Shown here: piece after piece, positions 10,634 to 20,985 of the stretch | Position numbering within the stretch: the first letter of the stretch is position 1 | Layout: every line of letters starts with the position of its first letter | From: Phocoena phocoena | Lineage: Eukaryota; Chordata; Mammalia; Artiodactyla; Phocoenidae | Length of the DNA: 64,000 nt | Direction: 5' to 3' | Assembly (NCBI RefSeq): GCF_963924675.1 | Contig: NC_089226.1 | Span: 52,097,124 to 52,161,123, forward strand | The notes under the pieces: generated by a model | The model's input: the letters and a program-made list of their open reading frames with translations, nothing else | Told to the model about the DNA's origin: nothing | Databases searched by the model: none | Made by a program: the position numbers and the translations under genes

Positions 10634-10924
10634 CTTTTTTCCTATGATGGATACAAAATGCTGATTTTCGAACTCCAGCATTCCACCTGCATTTACCTGT
10701 TGGCATTCCGCATTCCACTGGGAGCAAAAGTCTTCCCTTCTCCCTTTATCTACCTCTTCACCTATCTATGATCTATCTACAAGCTAGCTATCTAAAATGG
10801 ATACGAAATTAAGAGCTATCTCCTTCCAAAGTCTATATTATATTTTTCATTTATACCAAGTTGCTGATCTATTTTTGAAAAAGGACAGAGCTTACTTTTC
10901 CCTTTACAAGAAAGACCTGATCAG

Positions 10925-11082
10925 GGAATTCCCTGGTGGTCCAGTTGTTAGGACTCCACGCTCCCACTGCAGGGGGCCCAAGTTTGAACCCTGGTCAGGG
11001 AGCTAGGATCCCATAGGCTGTACAGCTGTGGCCATAAATAAATAAATAAAACAAAAGCTAACTTCCAACCTTTAAAAAAAAA
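10925..11082 (+). mobile_element. CHR/Bov-tA-type SINE, plus strand
   Basis: Starts 'GGAATTCCCTGGTGGTCCAG' and ends in '(AAAT)n' followed by a second A run. The target-site duplication AAAGACCTGATCAG is exact (10911-10924 and 11083-11096). The body differs from the other SINEs here ('CACGCTCCCACTGCAGGG'), so it belongs to a distinct subfamily. Confidence 0.95.
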
Positions 11083-11096
11083 AAAGACCTGATCAG

Positions 11097-11540
11097 TTCA
11101 CAAGCTAATTTCTTCATTCACCTGTTAATTAGCTCAGTATTATGTTAATTCATGTGTAATATGTGTCAGGAAGTGACTTTGTGCTGGAGATTGTGCTTTC
11201 AAAGAGTTCATATTCTAGGGAAGTACACATATAAGAGTTATAGAAAATAATGTACTTTTATACTGTATTTTTATTAAAGATCAATTAAAATATATGACCT
11301 TTAGACTGTTATGGCTAACTTAATATGATACTATTGATATTTAAATACGGGTTGAGGATCACATCTATAATCTCAATAGATAAATAGCAAAATAACAATC
11401 ACATCTGTCTTTCAGCTCATTTCTCCAAGAAGATGAGTTATGTTTGGGACTAAAAAGTTAAGAATAAAACTGTAGCTTAAATATAAAGCACAAGCCTCCC
11501 CATTTGGAAGCGCAGTATTTTCTATTTTAATCCTTCCTTC
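11097..11540. other. AT-rich spacer, no gene seen
   Basis: No named repeat; 'GGAGATTGTGCTTTCAAAGAG' near 11185 hints at the unnamed old repeat. Confidence 0.35.
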
Positions 11541-11554
11541 AAAAGCCTAATATG

Positions 11555-11776
11555 GGGCTTCCCTGGTGGTGCAGTGGTTGAGAGTCCGCCTGCTGATGCA
11601 GGGGACACGGGTTCGTGCCCCGGTCCGGGAAGATCCGGGACACATGCGGCGGAGCGGCTGGGCCCGTGAGCCATCGCCGCTGAGCCTGCGCGTCCGGAGC
11701 CTGTGCTCCGTAAAGGGAGAGGCCACAATGGTGACAGGCCTGCGTACTGCAAAAAAAAGAAAAAAAAAAAAAAAAC
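11555..11776 (+). mobile_element. CHR-2-like SINE, plus strand
   Basis: Complete copy from 'GGCTTCCCTGGTGGTGCAG' to a poly-A tail. Target-site duplications are AAAAGCCTAATATG (11541-11554) and AAAACCTAGTATG (11777-11789). The overlapping open frames on both strands (11522-12010 -, 11566-11790 +, 11703-12017 +) are made of SINE body and lysine or phenylalanine runs from the A tail. Confidence 0.95.
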
Positions 11777-11891
11777 AAAACCTAGTATGAGCAAGGTGCT
11801 AAGGAAGAGGCAAAGCTCAGGGATGTCTTCCTGTCTCTCTCTTGAAATGCATTCAGAAAGAAGAAAAGTCCTGAATAAGATACATGGATGG

Positions 11892-12176
11892 GGGCTTCCC
11901 TGGTTGCGCAGTGGGTGGGAATCTGTCTGCCAATGCAGGGGGCACGGGTTCGATCCCTGGCCTGGGAAGATTCCCACATGCCGCGGAGCAGCTAAGCCCG
12001 TGTGCCACAACTACTGAACCTACGCTCTAGAGCCCGTGCTCTGCAACAAGAGAAGCCACGACCATGAGAAGCCCGTGCACCACTCGCTGCAACTAGAGAA
12101 AGCTGGCGCACAGAACAAAGACCCAACACAGCCAAAAATAAAAACGAATAAATAAATACATTTATATATAAAAAAA
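11892..12176 (+). mobile_element. CHR-1-like SINE, plus strand
   Basis: Long form with 'AACTACTGAACCTACGCTC', 'AGAAGCCCGTGCACC' and '(AAAT)n' tail. The target-site duplication AAGATACATGGATGG is exact (11877-11891 and 12177-12191). It lies only 102 bp from the preceding SINE in the same orientation. Confidence 0.95.
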
Positions 12177-12191
12177 AAGATACATGGATGG

Positions 12192-12499
12192 TAAAACAGG
12201 TGTGCTTTAGTAGGCTTTATACTGATACATCAATAGAAACCTCACATTTATTTTGGTACTTTGCATGTTAAGAATTCTTTTTATGAAAGGGGTAAATGAG
12301 CAAAGAATAGGATACATACATTTTATGGACATTCTTTTTAAAAAGTTGTAGTAGGAGGTCTCTAAGCTTTTACAGCTGTGACCTTTATTACTGCTCTGAT
12401 CCCACTTGCCTGAAATTATCTAAGGGCTTAGAACACTGGCAGAATAGGGTAGGATTTGTGGAATTGAGGAGCATATACTGAACAGTTTTTAAACACCAG
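12192..12499. other. No recognised feature
   Basis: Short AT-rich spacer between a SINE and a MIR. Confidence 0.4.
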
Positions 12500-12690
12500 A
12501 CTTAAATGTGGTTTCTTCTATAACTGTGTGAGATAGACCTTTTTACCCATTATGTAGATGAGGAATCTGACGTTCAGAGAAAGAAGTGATTTGGCAAAGA
12601 TTATAGAGTGGTAATTGACTTTTCTGAGGTCAGATTCAGCTCCTGCTAGAACTCTGGCTCTTTTTACTACCGAGGTGTCTGCTGCCTGGT
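12500..12690 (-). repeat. MIR SINE, minus strand
   Basis: 'TTTTACCCATTATGTAGATG', 'AGGAATCTGACGTTCAGAG' and 'CTAGAACTCTGGCTCTTTTT' match the reversed MIR core and tRNA-side order. Confidence 0.7.
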
Positions 12691-13594
12691 GCATAAATCC
12701 AGGGTAACTTATCATGAACTCTTGCCAAGACTCCACAACCATCTGCAGAAAATAGCCTATATCTTGATGAAAACTGTCAAGGGCACCTGTACAATCCCAG
12801 AGAAGGGCCTAATCCAAGGCTTCAGAATTACAGTGTGCACTGTGCATTATTCTTTTCAGACTGTCTTTGTGTCTTTTATCTAATGTGATCAGCAACAGAT
12901 TTCATTAAAAAGAAAATGTTTTATTAAATAATTAACTTAATTTGCTTTCATTAAACTAATGGACAGGAATAGAGTATAGGGAGCATTGTATATCACCAGG
13001 CCAAAGCCCTAGCAGGCTAATTCATTCTGTTGCTTTTAAACTCCCTTTGAGTTCCTTCAAAGCAATCATAAAGTTGGGCTGTGTGATGTGTGGAGTCATT
13101 CCACCCCTGTTGCCATTCCAGGTGCCTCCTGCACTTGGTAATTGGGCGAGGGTTTGCATATGGGTCTTGACAGGTTCATCTCATAACACTGTGACCCTGA
13201 ATTTCAATGAACAAATAGACTGGCAACCAGTTTAGATATCCAAGGGCCAATCTCTTTTTGGTAGCAGCTGCTTGGTAGCGCCTGTCAGGAAGTAGATGGC
13301 CTTGGCATTTGGAAGTTGAGTCACTTCTGGAGAAGTGACTGTATTTTCTCCAAATATGTCCATAAAATACTGGCATACAGGAATGGTTTAAAGACTCCAC
13401 TTACTTAATTTTTATGCAGATGATATTCATGATTTAGCAAACTTTTTTTTTTTTTTTTGAAATAGGATAAAGAAAATGAAAAGGGAATGTGGATACTCTC
13501 TGTGGCTAGATATTTATTTTGGATACTTTACCCACATACCAAATGTCATAAAATCTGTTTTAAAATGCCCATTTAAAAGCCATTTTAAAAAATA
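12691..13594. other. No gene or named repeat seen
   Basis: Includes a T17 run near 13442. Small open frames at 13047 (+) and 13176 (-) overlap each other and have no recognisable content. Confidence 0.4.
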
Positions 13595-13865
13595 TTTTAT
13601 TTTATATTGGACTATAGTTGATTTACAATGTTGTGTTAGTTTCAGGTGTACAGCAAAGTGATTCAGTTATACATATACATATATTTATCCTTTTTCAAAT
13701 TCTTTTCCCTTTTAGTTATTACAGAATATTCAGCAGAGTTCCCTATGCTATACAGTGGGTCTTTGTTGGTTATCTGTTTTAAGTATAGTAGTAAGTACAT
13801 GTCAATCCCAAACTCCCAATCTAACCCTCCCTCTGCCACCTTTCCTCTTTGGTCATTTGGTTTTA
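13595..13865 (-). mobile_element. L1 LINE 3' end, minus strand
   Basis: 'GACTATAGTTGATTTACAATG', 'TTAGTTTCAGGTGTACAGC', 'CAGTGGGTCTTTGTTGGTTATC' and 'AATCCCAAACTCCCAATC' parallel the L1 at 5500-6116. Only 3' untranslated sequence is present. Confidence 0.85.
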
Positions 13866-14330
13866 AGATGAAATTTCATAAAAAAAGATAGTAATGTCAC
13901 AGCAGAAGATTGGCTAAGTGTTCTAACATGGATTTTATGATAGGTGGGCTCAATTCAGTACAAACCTGATGGAGGCAACATGATTTTGAGGCAAGATTCA
14001 ACTTTGTGGAATCAGAGACTTGGCCAGTATATCCAATGATGATTAAATTCATGAATATTTAAGTCACAGTAACCAAGTTTATTTTTGATAATGAAAAATT
14101 CATGTTTGCCAGCTGTACCCGGATCCACATGGGGATCACCTGCAAAGTGACCAGCATACTTGTGCTAGTTTGTCAGGACACTGAAATTTCCTCTGAATAA
14201 TGTTGGAGATGTGCTGGCAATTTTTTTTTTTTTTTTTTTTTTACTATTTGGCTTTCCTTTTAGTAATTTCTTGGTAGAATACTTTTGTTACATTTTTTCC
14301 CAATCGAGTAGAGTTGTAGTCTATTCCATC
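13866..14330. other. No recognised feature
   Basis: Contains a T22 tract at 14221-14242; nothing else identified. Confidence 0.4.
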
Positions 14331-14334
14331 TACT

Positions 14335-14565
14335 GGCTGTGGAGTCAGAGAATATCTGAATTGTAGTCCCTGTTCTGACAGTTATTAGTTGTTTGACTCC
14401 CAGCAAGTCATTTAAGCTCCCTGAGCTTCAGTTTCCATAGAACGGGCATCTCCTATATAGGCATTGGCAAAACTTAGAGATAATGTGTATAAAATATTTA
14501 CTACATAGCCTAGCACATAATAGGTATTCAATAAATGATGGCTATCACCACCATTGTCGTCGTCA
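14335..14565 (+). repeat. MIR SINE, plus strand, near full length
   Basis: 'TGGCTGTGGAGTCAGAGAATA', 'AGCAAGTCATTTAAGCTCCC', 'TGAGCTTCAGTTTCC' and 'GCCTAGCACATAATAGGTATT' follow the MIR plus-strand order closely, ending in 'CAATAAATGATGGC' and a short CAT/CGT triplet repeat. Confidence 0.85.
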
Positions 14566-14834
14566 TCATCATCATGTAAAAGCTTTACTCTAATTTTAGA
14601 TATATCTTTATTAAATTTCCAAGTTCTGCTTTTCTGATTTAATTTGGGTGGAATTCTGTGCCTTAAGCGACTTCTGCTAATCTAAACCATTATGTATAGA
14701 TTTTACACACCTAAGTCTCAGAGAGAAATGCATCGAAAAGTAGAGCTCCCCAGTGTGAACTTATGCTGTATATTGATGTTCTTTTATAGTGTATCAAATT
14801 TGACCAGAATCTAGAGATTCACTTTGAAAAAAAG

Positions 14835-15045
14835 TAGAATAGCTACCATTTATGAACACCTCCTGCCTACTAAGCATGCCACCTCATTTTAATCTTCTCA
14901 ATAGCCCTGAAACTTAGATGGTTATTTCAATTTTACAGATTAAAGAATGAAGTTAAGTGAAGTTATGGAATTTATTAACTTCACACAATCAGAGAGTATT
15001 TGATCTGGGATTCAAACCCTAGGACAGTTGAATTGTAATGCCTGG
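14835..15045 (-). repeat. MIR SINE, minus strand
   Basis: 'ACCATTTATGAACACCTCC', 'AATTTTACAGATTAAAGAATG' and 'GATCTGGGATTCAAACCCTAGG' follow the reversed MIR order. Confidence 0.8.
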
Positions 15046-16253
15046 GAACATTTACGATACTCCACCTCTTAGAAAACACAAACCATTAAGTGTTGAGGTC
15101 CTCAGTTTGAACACTGTAGTCCAAAGAGCCTTCATTTCTGTTTGATATTAAGATATGCTGAACCTTCACACATTTTGCATGTAACCTCCCTGTGGAATAG
15201 AAGACTCTGGGCTAAATCATGGACTCAGAGCAGAGATCCAGCTCTATAGGATTTACAACATAAGTTTTACTCGGAGACTAACCAAACTAATAGCCTTCAT
15301 ACTATATTATTAATCAACTAATGGCAACAGATAGGGGAAACTATAATCCTTGTCAAATAATCATTAGGTATGACTTTCTTGCAAAAGAGCTGAGATTTCA
15401 ATTAACATAATGGCAACTCCTTCTATTCCTTATACTTACTCTTCTCATACCAAAGAGCAAGATTTACAGAGGATCTTGTTATTTACCTGTGGCCTGGCAA
15501 ACCAGTATTATTTCACAAGTGGGATTTTTCTTTTTCAGTCTTAAAATAAAAAGGAATTTTATAAATATAGCACCATTTTAATAATAAATCCAGACTCTGA
15601 GGTGGACAGTCTAGCTTCTCAAACAGAATAGTTTGTAAAGTTACCGAATGCAAGATTTAAAGTAAATATGGCAGTTCCCTCTGGGACAACTAACAATGGT
15701 GTTTCTCTGAACTCACTAAGATTGAGCCACAAAACATGTCTAGACAAATATCATAAAAATCACGTAATATTTTCAACCTGCAAGGCACTGTGCTAGGGAC
15801 CGGAGATTCAAAAGATGAATAAAAGGCAGCCCTTAATATTAAAGAAGTCAGAGTGCAATGAGAGTAAAAATTAACTACAATAAGTGTAATAATTGATTTG
15901 ACAAAGACGTCTCAAGCCGTAGTGGGAGAAGGCAGGGGAAAATCATGAGTTTGGAATTAGATATACAGTCTTTGTTATGAGGCCCTTTTGAAATATACAA
16001 GTACATGAAACAGCTAACTGTTGACCAAAAGAACATAGGCATAAGCAATACTTCAAGACTTTTTTGGGGTATTATTTATATTGAATAGTGTGTTGAGAAA
16101 TAAGCTATTTATTTGGAGTAGCACCTAGCATTTGTTGAGCAGTTCACAGGGACTGTGTCAAGTGCTTTATGCACACAGTATGAAGACTTGGTAGCAGTCT
16201 TTTGGTGTAGGGGTTGTAGGGCAGTACAATTTTCCACCTCAAAATGTCTCTGG
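15046..16253. other. No gene seen
   Basis: About 1.2 kb of AT-rich sequence. 15770-15900 has 'GGCACTGTGCTAGGGACCG', reminiscent of an old repeat of unknown name; the rest is unassigned. Confidence 0.4.
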
Positions 16254-16603
16254 GGGGGCTTCCCTGGTGGCACAGTGGTTAAGAATCCGCCTGCCAACGC
16301 AGGGGACACGGATTTGAGCCCTGGTCCAGGTAGATCACACATGCCGCGGAGCAACTAAGCCCGTGCGCCAGAACTACTGAGCCTGCGTTCTAGAGCCCGT
16401 GAGTCACAAGTACTGAGCCTTCGTGCTGCAACTACTGAAGCCCGTGTGCCTAGAGCCCATGCTCCGCAACAAGAGAAGCCACCGCAATGAGAAGCCCGTG
16501 CACCGCAACAAAGAGTAGCCTCCGCTTGCCACAACTAGAGAAAGCCCGCATGCAGCAGCGAAGACCCAACGCAGCCAAAAATAAATAAATAACTTTATTT
16601 TTT
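16254..16603 (+). mobile_element. CHR-1-like SINE, plus strand, full length
   Basis: Longest SINE in the window, from the G-rich 'GGCTTCCCTGGTGGCACAG' through repeated 'AACTACTGAGCC', 'AGAGCCCATGCTCCGCAAC' and 'GACCCAACGCAGCC' blocks to '(AAAT)n'. Target duplications are AAAATGTCTCTGG (16241-16253) and AAAATAGTGTCTCTGG (16604-16619), differing by a small indel. Confidence 0.95.
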
Positions 16604-16744
16604 AAAATAGTGTCTCTGGTATGAGGATTATTTCGAGCTGAAAACAACCAAGACCAAAAAGACTCAGGAAGTCTTTCTTTTCACCTCCCTTTAGATAAAG
16701 GACCTGTTCCAGGAATAGAGCTATCACTAGAGACTTCTGCAAAG

Positions 16745-17112
16745 AGTAATGGCCACGTGTGGTGGGCAAACTCAGCAAGGCCTAGAGATCAGAGTCCACT
16801 CTGTGTCGCATGGTCTCTGCATGGCCCCACAAACATTTGTTTACTACATATTTGCTTTTCGATCTTCATGTGAATTGCCTTCTCCCCCTTTAAGGTCCCA
16901 AACCACTGGCCCCAACATCCTCCTTTGTCTTTAGCTGAAGATGGTATTGAAGGTGAGAGTTTGGGCCATTTTGGTGAGTTACTCAGTTCTCCTGGGTCTC
17001 TCCCAAGTATACACGTTATTAGACTTTTGTTTGATTCTGTCCTTTTAATCTGTCTCATGTTAATTTAATTCTTAGAAGAACCTAAAAGGTAGAGGAGAAA
17101 AATTTCCTCCTG
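16745..17112 (+). mobile_element. Possible old retroviral LTR
   Basis: 'GTCCCAAACCACTGGCCCC', 'CTGAAGATGGTATTGAAGGTG', 'GTTTGGGCCATTTTGG', 'TTAATCTGTCTCATGTTAATT' and 'AGGAGAAAAATTTCCTCCTG' read like the 3' half of a mammalian ERV1 LTR I have seen in outline. I see no clear TG...CA boundaries or duplication, so this remains tentative. Overlapping open frames (16749-16934 +, 16789-17058 -) are not supported. Confidence 0.4.
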
Positions 17113-17655
17113 AACAGTGTTATTTCTGTTTAGGTAAATGAATGCTAGATGATGCCCAGTGTTCCATAGAAATGAAGAAGGGAAGATGGAATTTTAACCC
17201 ATTTCTGCCTAAATTCAAAGACTGAACATTAAGAAAGTTGTGTTCCATGACTTCAGATAGAGGTAAAAGTGTGTCTCTCATGGTGCTAGAAAGGAGTTTT
17301 GGAGACTTGAGAGCAAGTTTACCAAAGTAGGGCTTGATGAGCTGGTTACCAGCTTCCTATAACAACTGGCTTTGAAGTAGAGTCGTCAAGTCAAATTCAA
17401 ACTTTGCCACTTGCTTATTGTGTTGGCTACACGATTTATCATCTTTGAGCAGCAACAAAAAGAATGATAACAACACAAATTTTACGAAACTTCTGGGGGG
17501 ATTAAAGTAACTTTCATATCAAGACACCGATTCTGAGCTGGGTACATAATAGGTGATCTGTAAACATCTGTTTCCTTCTTCTTCATCACATGCCTTTTCC
17601 TAAAGAGGGTCCAGAATAAAGGGCTTACCGCCTGCTCCACTTCGTGTGCCCAAGG
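17113..17655. other. No gene seen
   Basis: 17380-17660 has scattered L2- or MIR-like words but no alignment I trust. Confidence 0.35.
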
Positions 17656-17659
17656 ATGT

Positions 17660-17800
17660 AGAGCAGGTCTTCTCAAATGCAGTGTGTGTAGGAATCACCT
17701 GAGGATTTGGTGAAAATGCAGATTCTGATTCTGTAGGTCTGGGGTGGGACCTGAGGTTTTGCCTGTCTCATAAGATCCCAGGAGATGCTAATGCCACTCT
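17660..17800 (+). repeat. MER5A-like hAT-Charlie DNA transposon
   Basis: 'TCTTCTCAAATGCAGTGTG', 'GGAATCACCTGAGGATTTGG', 'AATGCAGATTCTGATTCTG' and 'GTCTGGGGTGGGACCTGAGG' are the hallmark blocks of this short non-autonomous family. Confidence 0.85.
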
Positions 17801-18424
17801 TCTATGACCACTCTTTTGTCAGCAAGTTTTATATTGCTTGAATTTTTATTCTTCTGTGGTGTGTTAAATGCCTTCAAGTTGATTTCTTCCTACTTTGCTT
17901 TTGTAGCAAACAAAGAGCAGCTGTTTTCATAGTCACAGGTATGGCGATATTGGACACCTTCCTAACACACAGAGTGCTTATTATTTGGAAGAATAATTGA
18001 ACAGGAGCAAAAATCTATATAAACACCTATACTAATACTTGTGAGTATTCTTATACTGCTTTAGAGTTTACAGTGTGCTCTCTGGATTTTTCTCAGTTGA
18101 TTAAGCTGTTCTACAGGTATCCTTTGAGAGTCTACTGTGTCCAAGGCAATGAGGGAACAGGAAAGACTAATTTAGAACTTCATGGTGCTCATAGATGAGT
18201 GGGAAAGAAAGGCAGAAAATTTGGTGACAACAGGATCATGTAAATAATAAGATCCACAGTGGAGTATGTTCAAAGTCTTATAGTGACATCGAGGAGGGCA
18301 TTCCTATCTCCAGGGATCAGGAAAGGGGAAGGGAAGGCTTCCCAAAGCATATTACGTCTTCACCACCTTAGGCATCATTATTATCACTGCCATTGTGTCT
18401 AGAGCACTGTTGCCATCATCATTA
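17801..18424. other. No gene seen
   Basis: 18110-18240 resembles the unnamed old repeat ('GAGAGTCTACTGTGTCCAAGG'). Nothing else assigned. Confidence 0.35.
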
Positions 18425-18672
18425 CAACCATCAAATAGCATTGATTGCAAACTTGCTGCTTACCAGGTACTATGCAAGGCACATAATATACATTCTCTCA
18501 AACTATCCCCGTAACTTCCTCATAAGTTGGGTACTATTATTACCCCATTTTACAGGTAAGGGAATGATTCTTAAAGAAGTGAAATAGCTTGCTTAGTATT
18601 AAATAGCAGGGCCTGAATTCAAACGTGGGTACTTATCCCAAAGCTCATGTTCTTAACCATTATGCCACTACT
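18425..18672 (-). repeat. MIR SINE, minus strand, near full length
   Basis: 'ACCAGGTACTATGCAAGGCAC', 'TATTATTACCCCATTTTACAG', 'GGGCCTGAATTCAAACGTGGG' and 'GTTCTTAACCATTATGCCACT' cover the reversed MIR from the 3' end to the tRNA-derived head. Confidence 0.9.
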
Positions 18673-18786
18673 ATCTCAATTCATTTTAAGATAAAGGATC
18701 AGAACAATCTTTATAGATATGGAAGATAAGTTAATTGTTTCAGTTTTAAGGTTGAGGACCCGAGGTTCATATAAAATATTTTCCCA

Positions 18787-18964
18787 AGGGCTTCCCTGGT
18801 GGCGCAGTGGTTGAGAGTCCACCTGCCGATGCAGGGGACAGGGGTTCGTGCCCCGGTCTGGGAAGATCCCACGTGCCGCGGAGCGGCTGGGCCCGTGAAC
18901 CATGGCCGCTGAGCCTGCGCTCCGCGATGGGAGAGGCCCCAACAGTGAGAGGCCCGCGTACCGC

Positions 18965-18990
<26 letters not shown>
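18787..18990 (+). mobile_element. CHR-2-like SINE, plus strand
   Basis: Begins 'GGGCTTCCCTGGTGGCGCAG', ends with A26 at 18965-18990, then runs into a TA array. Left flank TATTTTCCCAA and right flank TATTTT...CCCCCAAA suggest a target duplication whose T run has expanded. A 26-30 bp stretch of the usual body ('CGTCCGGAGCCTG') is missing, marking a subtype shared with the copies at 26285, 53446 and 54001. Confidence 0.95.
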
Positions 18991-18995
<5 letters not shown>

Positions 18996-19032
18996 ATATA
19001 TATATATATATATATGTATTTTTTTTTTTTTT
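18977..19032. repeat. Perfect 56-bp palindrome A14-(TACATA...ATGTA)-T14
   Basis: The last 14 A of the SINE tail, a self-complementary 28-bp TA core (18991-19018, bounded by TACA and TGTA) and T14 (19019-19032) form an exact palindrome with no spacer. It could extrude as a cruciform. See the findings for the likely origin. Confidence 0.9.
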
Positions 19033-19760
19033 CCCCCAAATAATGGGATAAGAGGTGAGGACAAGGCTCAAGTGAAGTTTCCAGGTTCCACATCTTTCGA
19101 CCCCATTTTGCAGTTGCTGAGATAGAGGTAGGGTAGGCAAATTATTCAATCCATGTGCATCTACATTCATATTATACATCTGCACACCATGGAAAAAACT
19201 CTCTTCATTTCCCAGCCTGCAGGTCTATATATATTCTGCTTTTGCTTCAAAGTCCTTGTGTTAGTAATATAATCTGCTTTTTATCTTTGGTTCTATTTTC
19301 CATTTGAGTTTTATTTCTCCTGCTTTCCTTGATTATTAACTATGCAGCTTTTAGTCACCCTTTGAAGAAGCCCTAATGTGTAATAATCTTCTTTCACTTT
19401 CTGGAGGCTGAATTTTTTAATATTCTTAAAAGTATTATTGTCTGGGAAGTGATGTTTAGCTCAGGTAAGCATTATCTTCTGTATCTCTTAGTTCCTTTTT
19501 CTTCCTTCCCTCACTCCTTCTGCTTGTTCTCATTCTCTTTCCTTCTACATTTTACTCTGTGTCTCTTTTATCCTTCCCTCCTGACTTCTTCCCTTTTCTC
19601 TCCCTACCCTCTCTCTATCTCTCTTGAATTTCAGAGGTGAACAGTGCATTCCCATTTAACACTTTGTGATGAATTTTCTGCATTTATAATTCCAGTGTGA
19701 GCACGAGATGTCATATGAAAAACTGAACTTTGCAACGGAAAGGAACCAGCTAATATTTCA
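19033..19760. other. No gene seen
   Basis: Pyrimidine-rich on the plus strand between 19490 and 19625 (CTTCCTTCC/CTCTC runs); the 63-residue open frame at 19449-19640 is a product of this bias. Confidence 0.45.
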
Positions 19761-19764
19761 CCTT

Positions 19765-19875
19765 TATGCGTTTTTGACTTTGTGGTCCCAGGAAAATTAA
19801 ACTAACTTTGCTTAATTTGCTCATCTCTAAATGGAGATAATAATACCTTTGTCACAAGATAGATGCAAACAAAAT
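19765..19875 (+). repeat. MIR SINE fragment, plus strand
   Basis: 'TGACTTTGTGGTCCCAGG', 'TTGCTCATCTCTAAATGGAG' and 'ATAATAATACCTTTGTCAC' fit the MIR core. Confidence 0.6.
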
Positions 19876-19954
19876 ATTGCCTGAAACAGAATGAAAAGTG
19901 CAAGAAAATATAAAGAAATTTAGGATGAGGCCTGGAATTAGGCATTCGCTTTTA

Positions 19955-20105
19955 CATTTATCCTCGTAAATCGGCATGGCTCTATCTTGCACAAGACTGT
20001 ACAATTTCATTGGAAAAGATTGCGTCTCATTTATATTTTTACCCTAATTGCCCAGCCCATGCATTATATGATAGGTGCTCAGTAAGTAGGATCCTTGTTG
20101 AATGG
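19955..20105 (+). repeat. L2 LINE 3' end, plus strand
   Basis: 'TTGCGTCTCATTTATATTTTT', 'TGCCCAGCCCATGCATTATA' and 'GGTGCTCAGTAAGTAGG' follow the L2 3' terminus. Confidence 0.6.
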
Positions 20106-20815
20106 AGCCAGGAGAGAAGCTGGATCAATCCAGGGATGAAGCCTTTATTGTCAGACAGTCCTGGTGTTCTCTTTCCCACTCTGCTCCCAAAGCGGCCTCT
20201 TCTAAAAGGAGAACATTCAGATCAGTCCCTCTGCCAGCAAGACATTGTTGGCAGCATTTCCCCCTAAACTGGAGAATAGAAGAAAAGGCTGCTCCACCAG
20301 CTGCCACCAATATCTTCAAAAACTTGGATGTTTAGGCAATTATAGGTTTCCCATGGTGTTCTCCAATGCTCTTTTCAAGTATTCTTTTTTTTTTTTAATC
20401 ATCTGAACAAAAGCCTCATAAAAAGAGCATAGTACAGCATCTCCACCTCTCCAAAATGCAGGAGACCGTGGTATGTATTTTCTCTCTGAAATCTTCTTCT
20501 GTATTTTGCCTTTGAGGCACTACTGCTCATTCCTGAACATGCTGGTGTTCTCCAGGTTCCTGCCCTATCCACCCAGAGCCTTGTGGCTCTACATCTGCTT
20601 CTTGGGCAAATCTATCACTTTGCTGTACTTCAGAAGTCATCCATATCTGGCTCTCAAATCTCTATGCCTCTGATCTGGCTGCTCAGCTCTGCCCCACATA
20701 CCCACTATCTTTAAGTATTTCATGACTCTCCCACAGGCACCAGAGCTTATCACAAGGATGAGTTTCTATTCCCCACCTAAACTTGTTTTCCTTCTATACT
20801 GGCAACCATGGCAGT
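20106..20815. other. No gene seen
   Basis: Three overlapping short frames at 20010-20335 on both strands cancel each other as evidence. 20480-20715 is C/T-rich and may be old L2-like sequence, not confidently placed. Confidence 0.35.
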
Positions 20816-20819
20816 GGCA

Positions 20820-20985
20820 TAAACAACCAGTTAATTCTCACGACTGCCTTGTAAGTAGATATTATTGCCCTTATTGGGCTGATGAGAAAACTAAATTTGA
20901 AGAAATCATGTAGATGGAAAGTGAAAGAGCTGGCCTGCAATCCCAGATCATCCTACTCCAAAGACTGTGTCTCTTCTGATAATTT
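20820..20985 (-). repeat. MIR SINE, minus strand
   Basis: 'TTAATTCTCACGACTGCC', 'GCTGATGAGAAAACTAAATTTG' and 'AAGAGCTGGCCTGCAATCCC' follow the reversed MIR. It is unusually like the copy at 23450-23590, including beyond the MIR end. Confidence 0.75.

Larger units (their letters stand above)
9150..10795 (-). mobile_element. Old L1 3' region, minus strand, split by an LTR
   Basis: The sequence 'TGGAAATAATTTTAAACTTATAG', 'ATGTTTCCTCATGATTAGATTC', 'GATATTAATTTTGATCACTTAG' and, after the LTR, 'GATGGATACAAAATGCTGATTTTCG' and 'CTGTTGGCATTCCGCATTCC' follows an old L1M-type 3' untranslated region. The two halves (9150-9919 and about 10599-10795) join in register when the LTR at 9920-10594 is removed, which shows the LTR inserted later. 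The leading poly-T side suggests minus orientation. The right boundary is uncertain. Confidence 0.65.

Noticed and set aside
11522..12010. 162-residue open frame on the minus strand
   Set aside because: It runs through two SINEs and a poly-A tail (a long Phe run) and reads as antisense SINE; overlapping frames exist on both strands.
18676..19185. 169-residue minus-strand frame
   Set aside because: Composed of the SINE body, poly-T and a TA array (Phe and Ile-Tyr runs). Not a gene.
19449..19640. Hydrophobic 63-residue frame resembling a membrane peptide
   Set aside because: The hydrophobicity comes from a CT-rich tract; no start context or homology is recognised.
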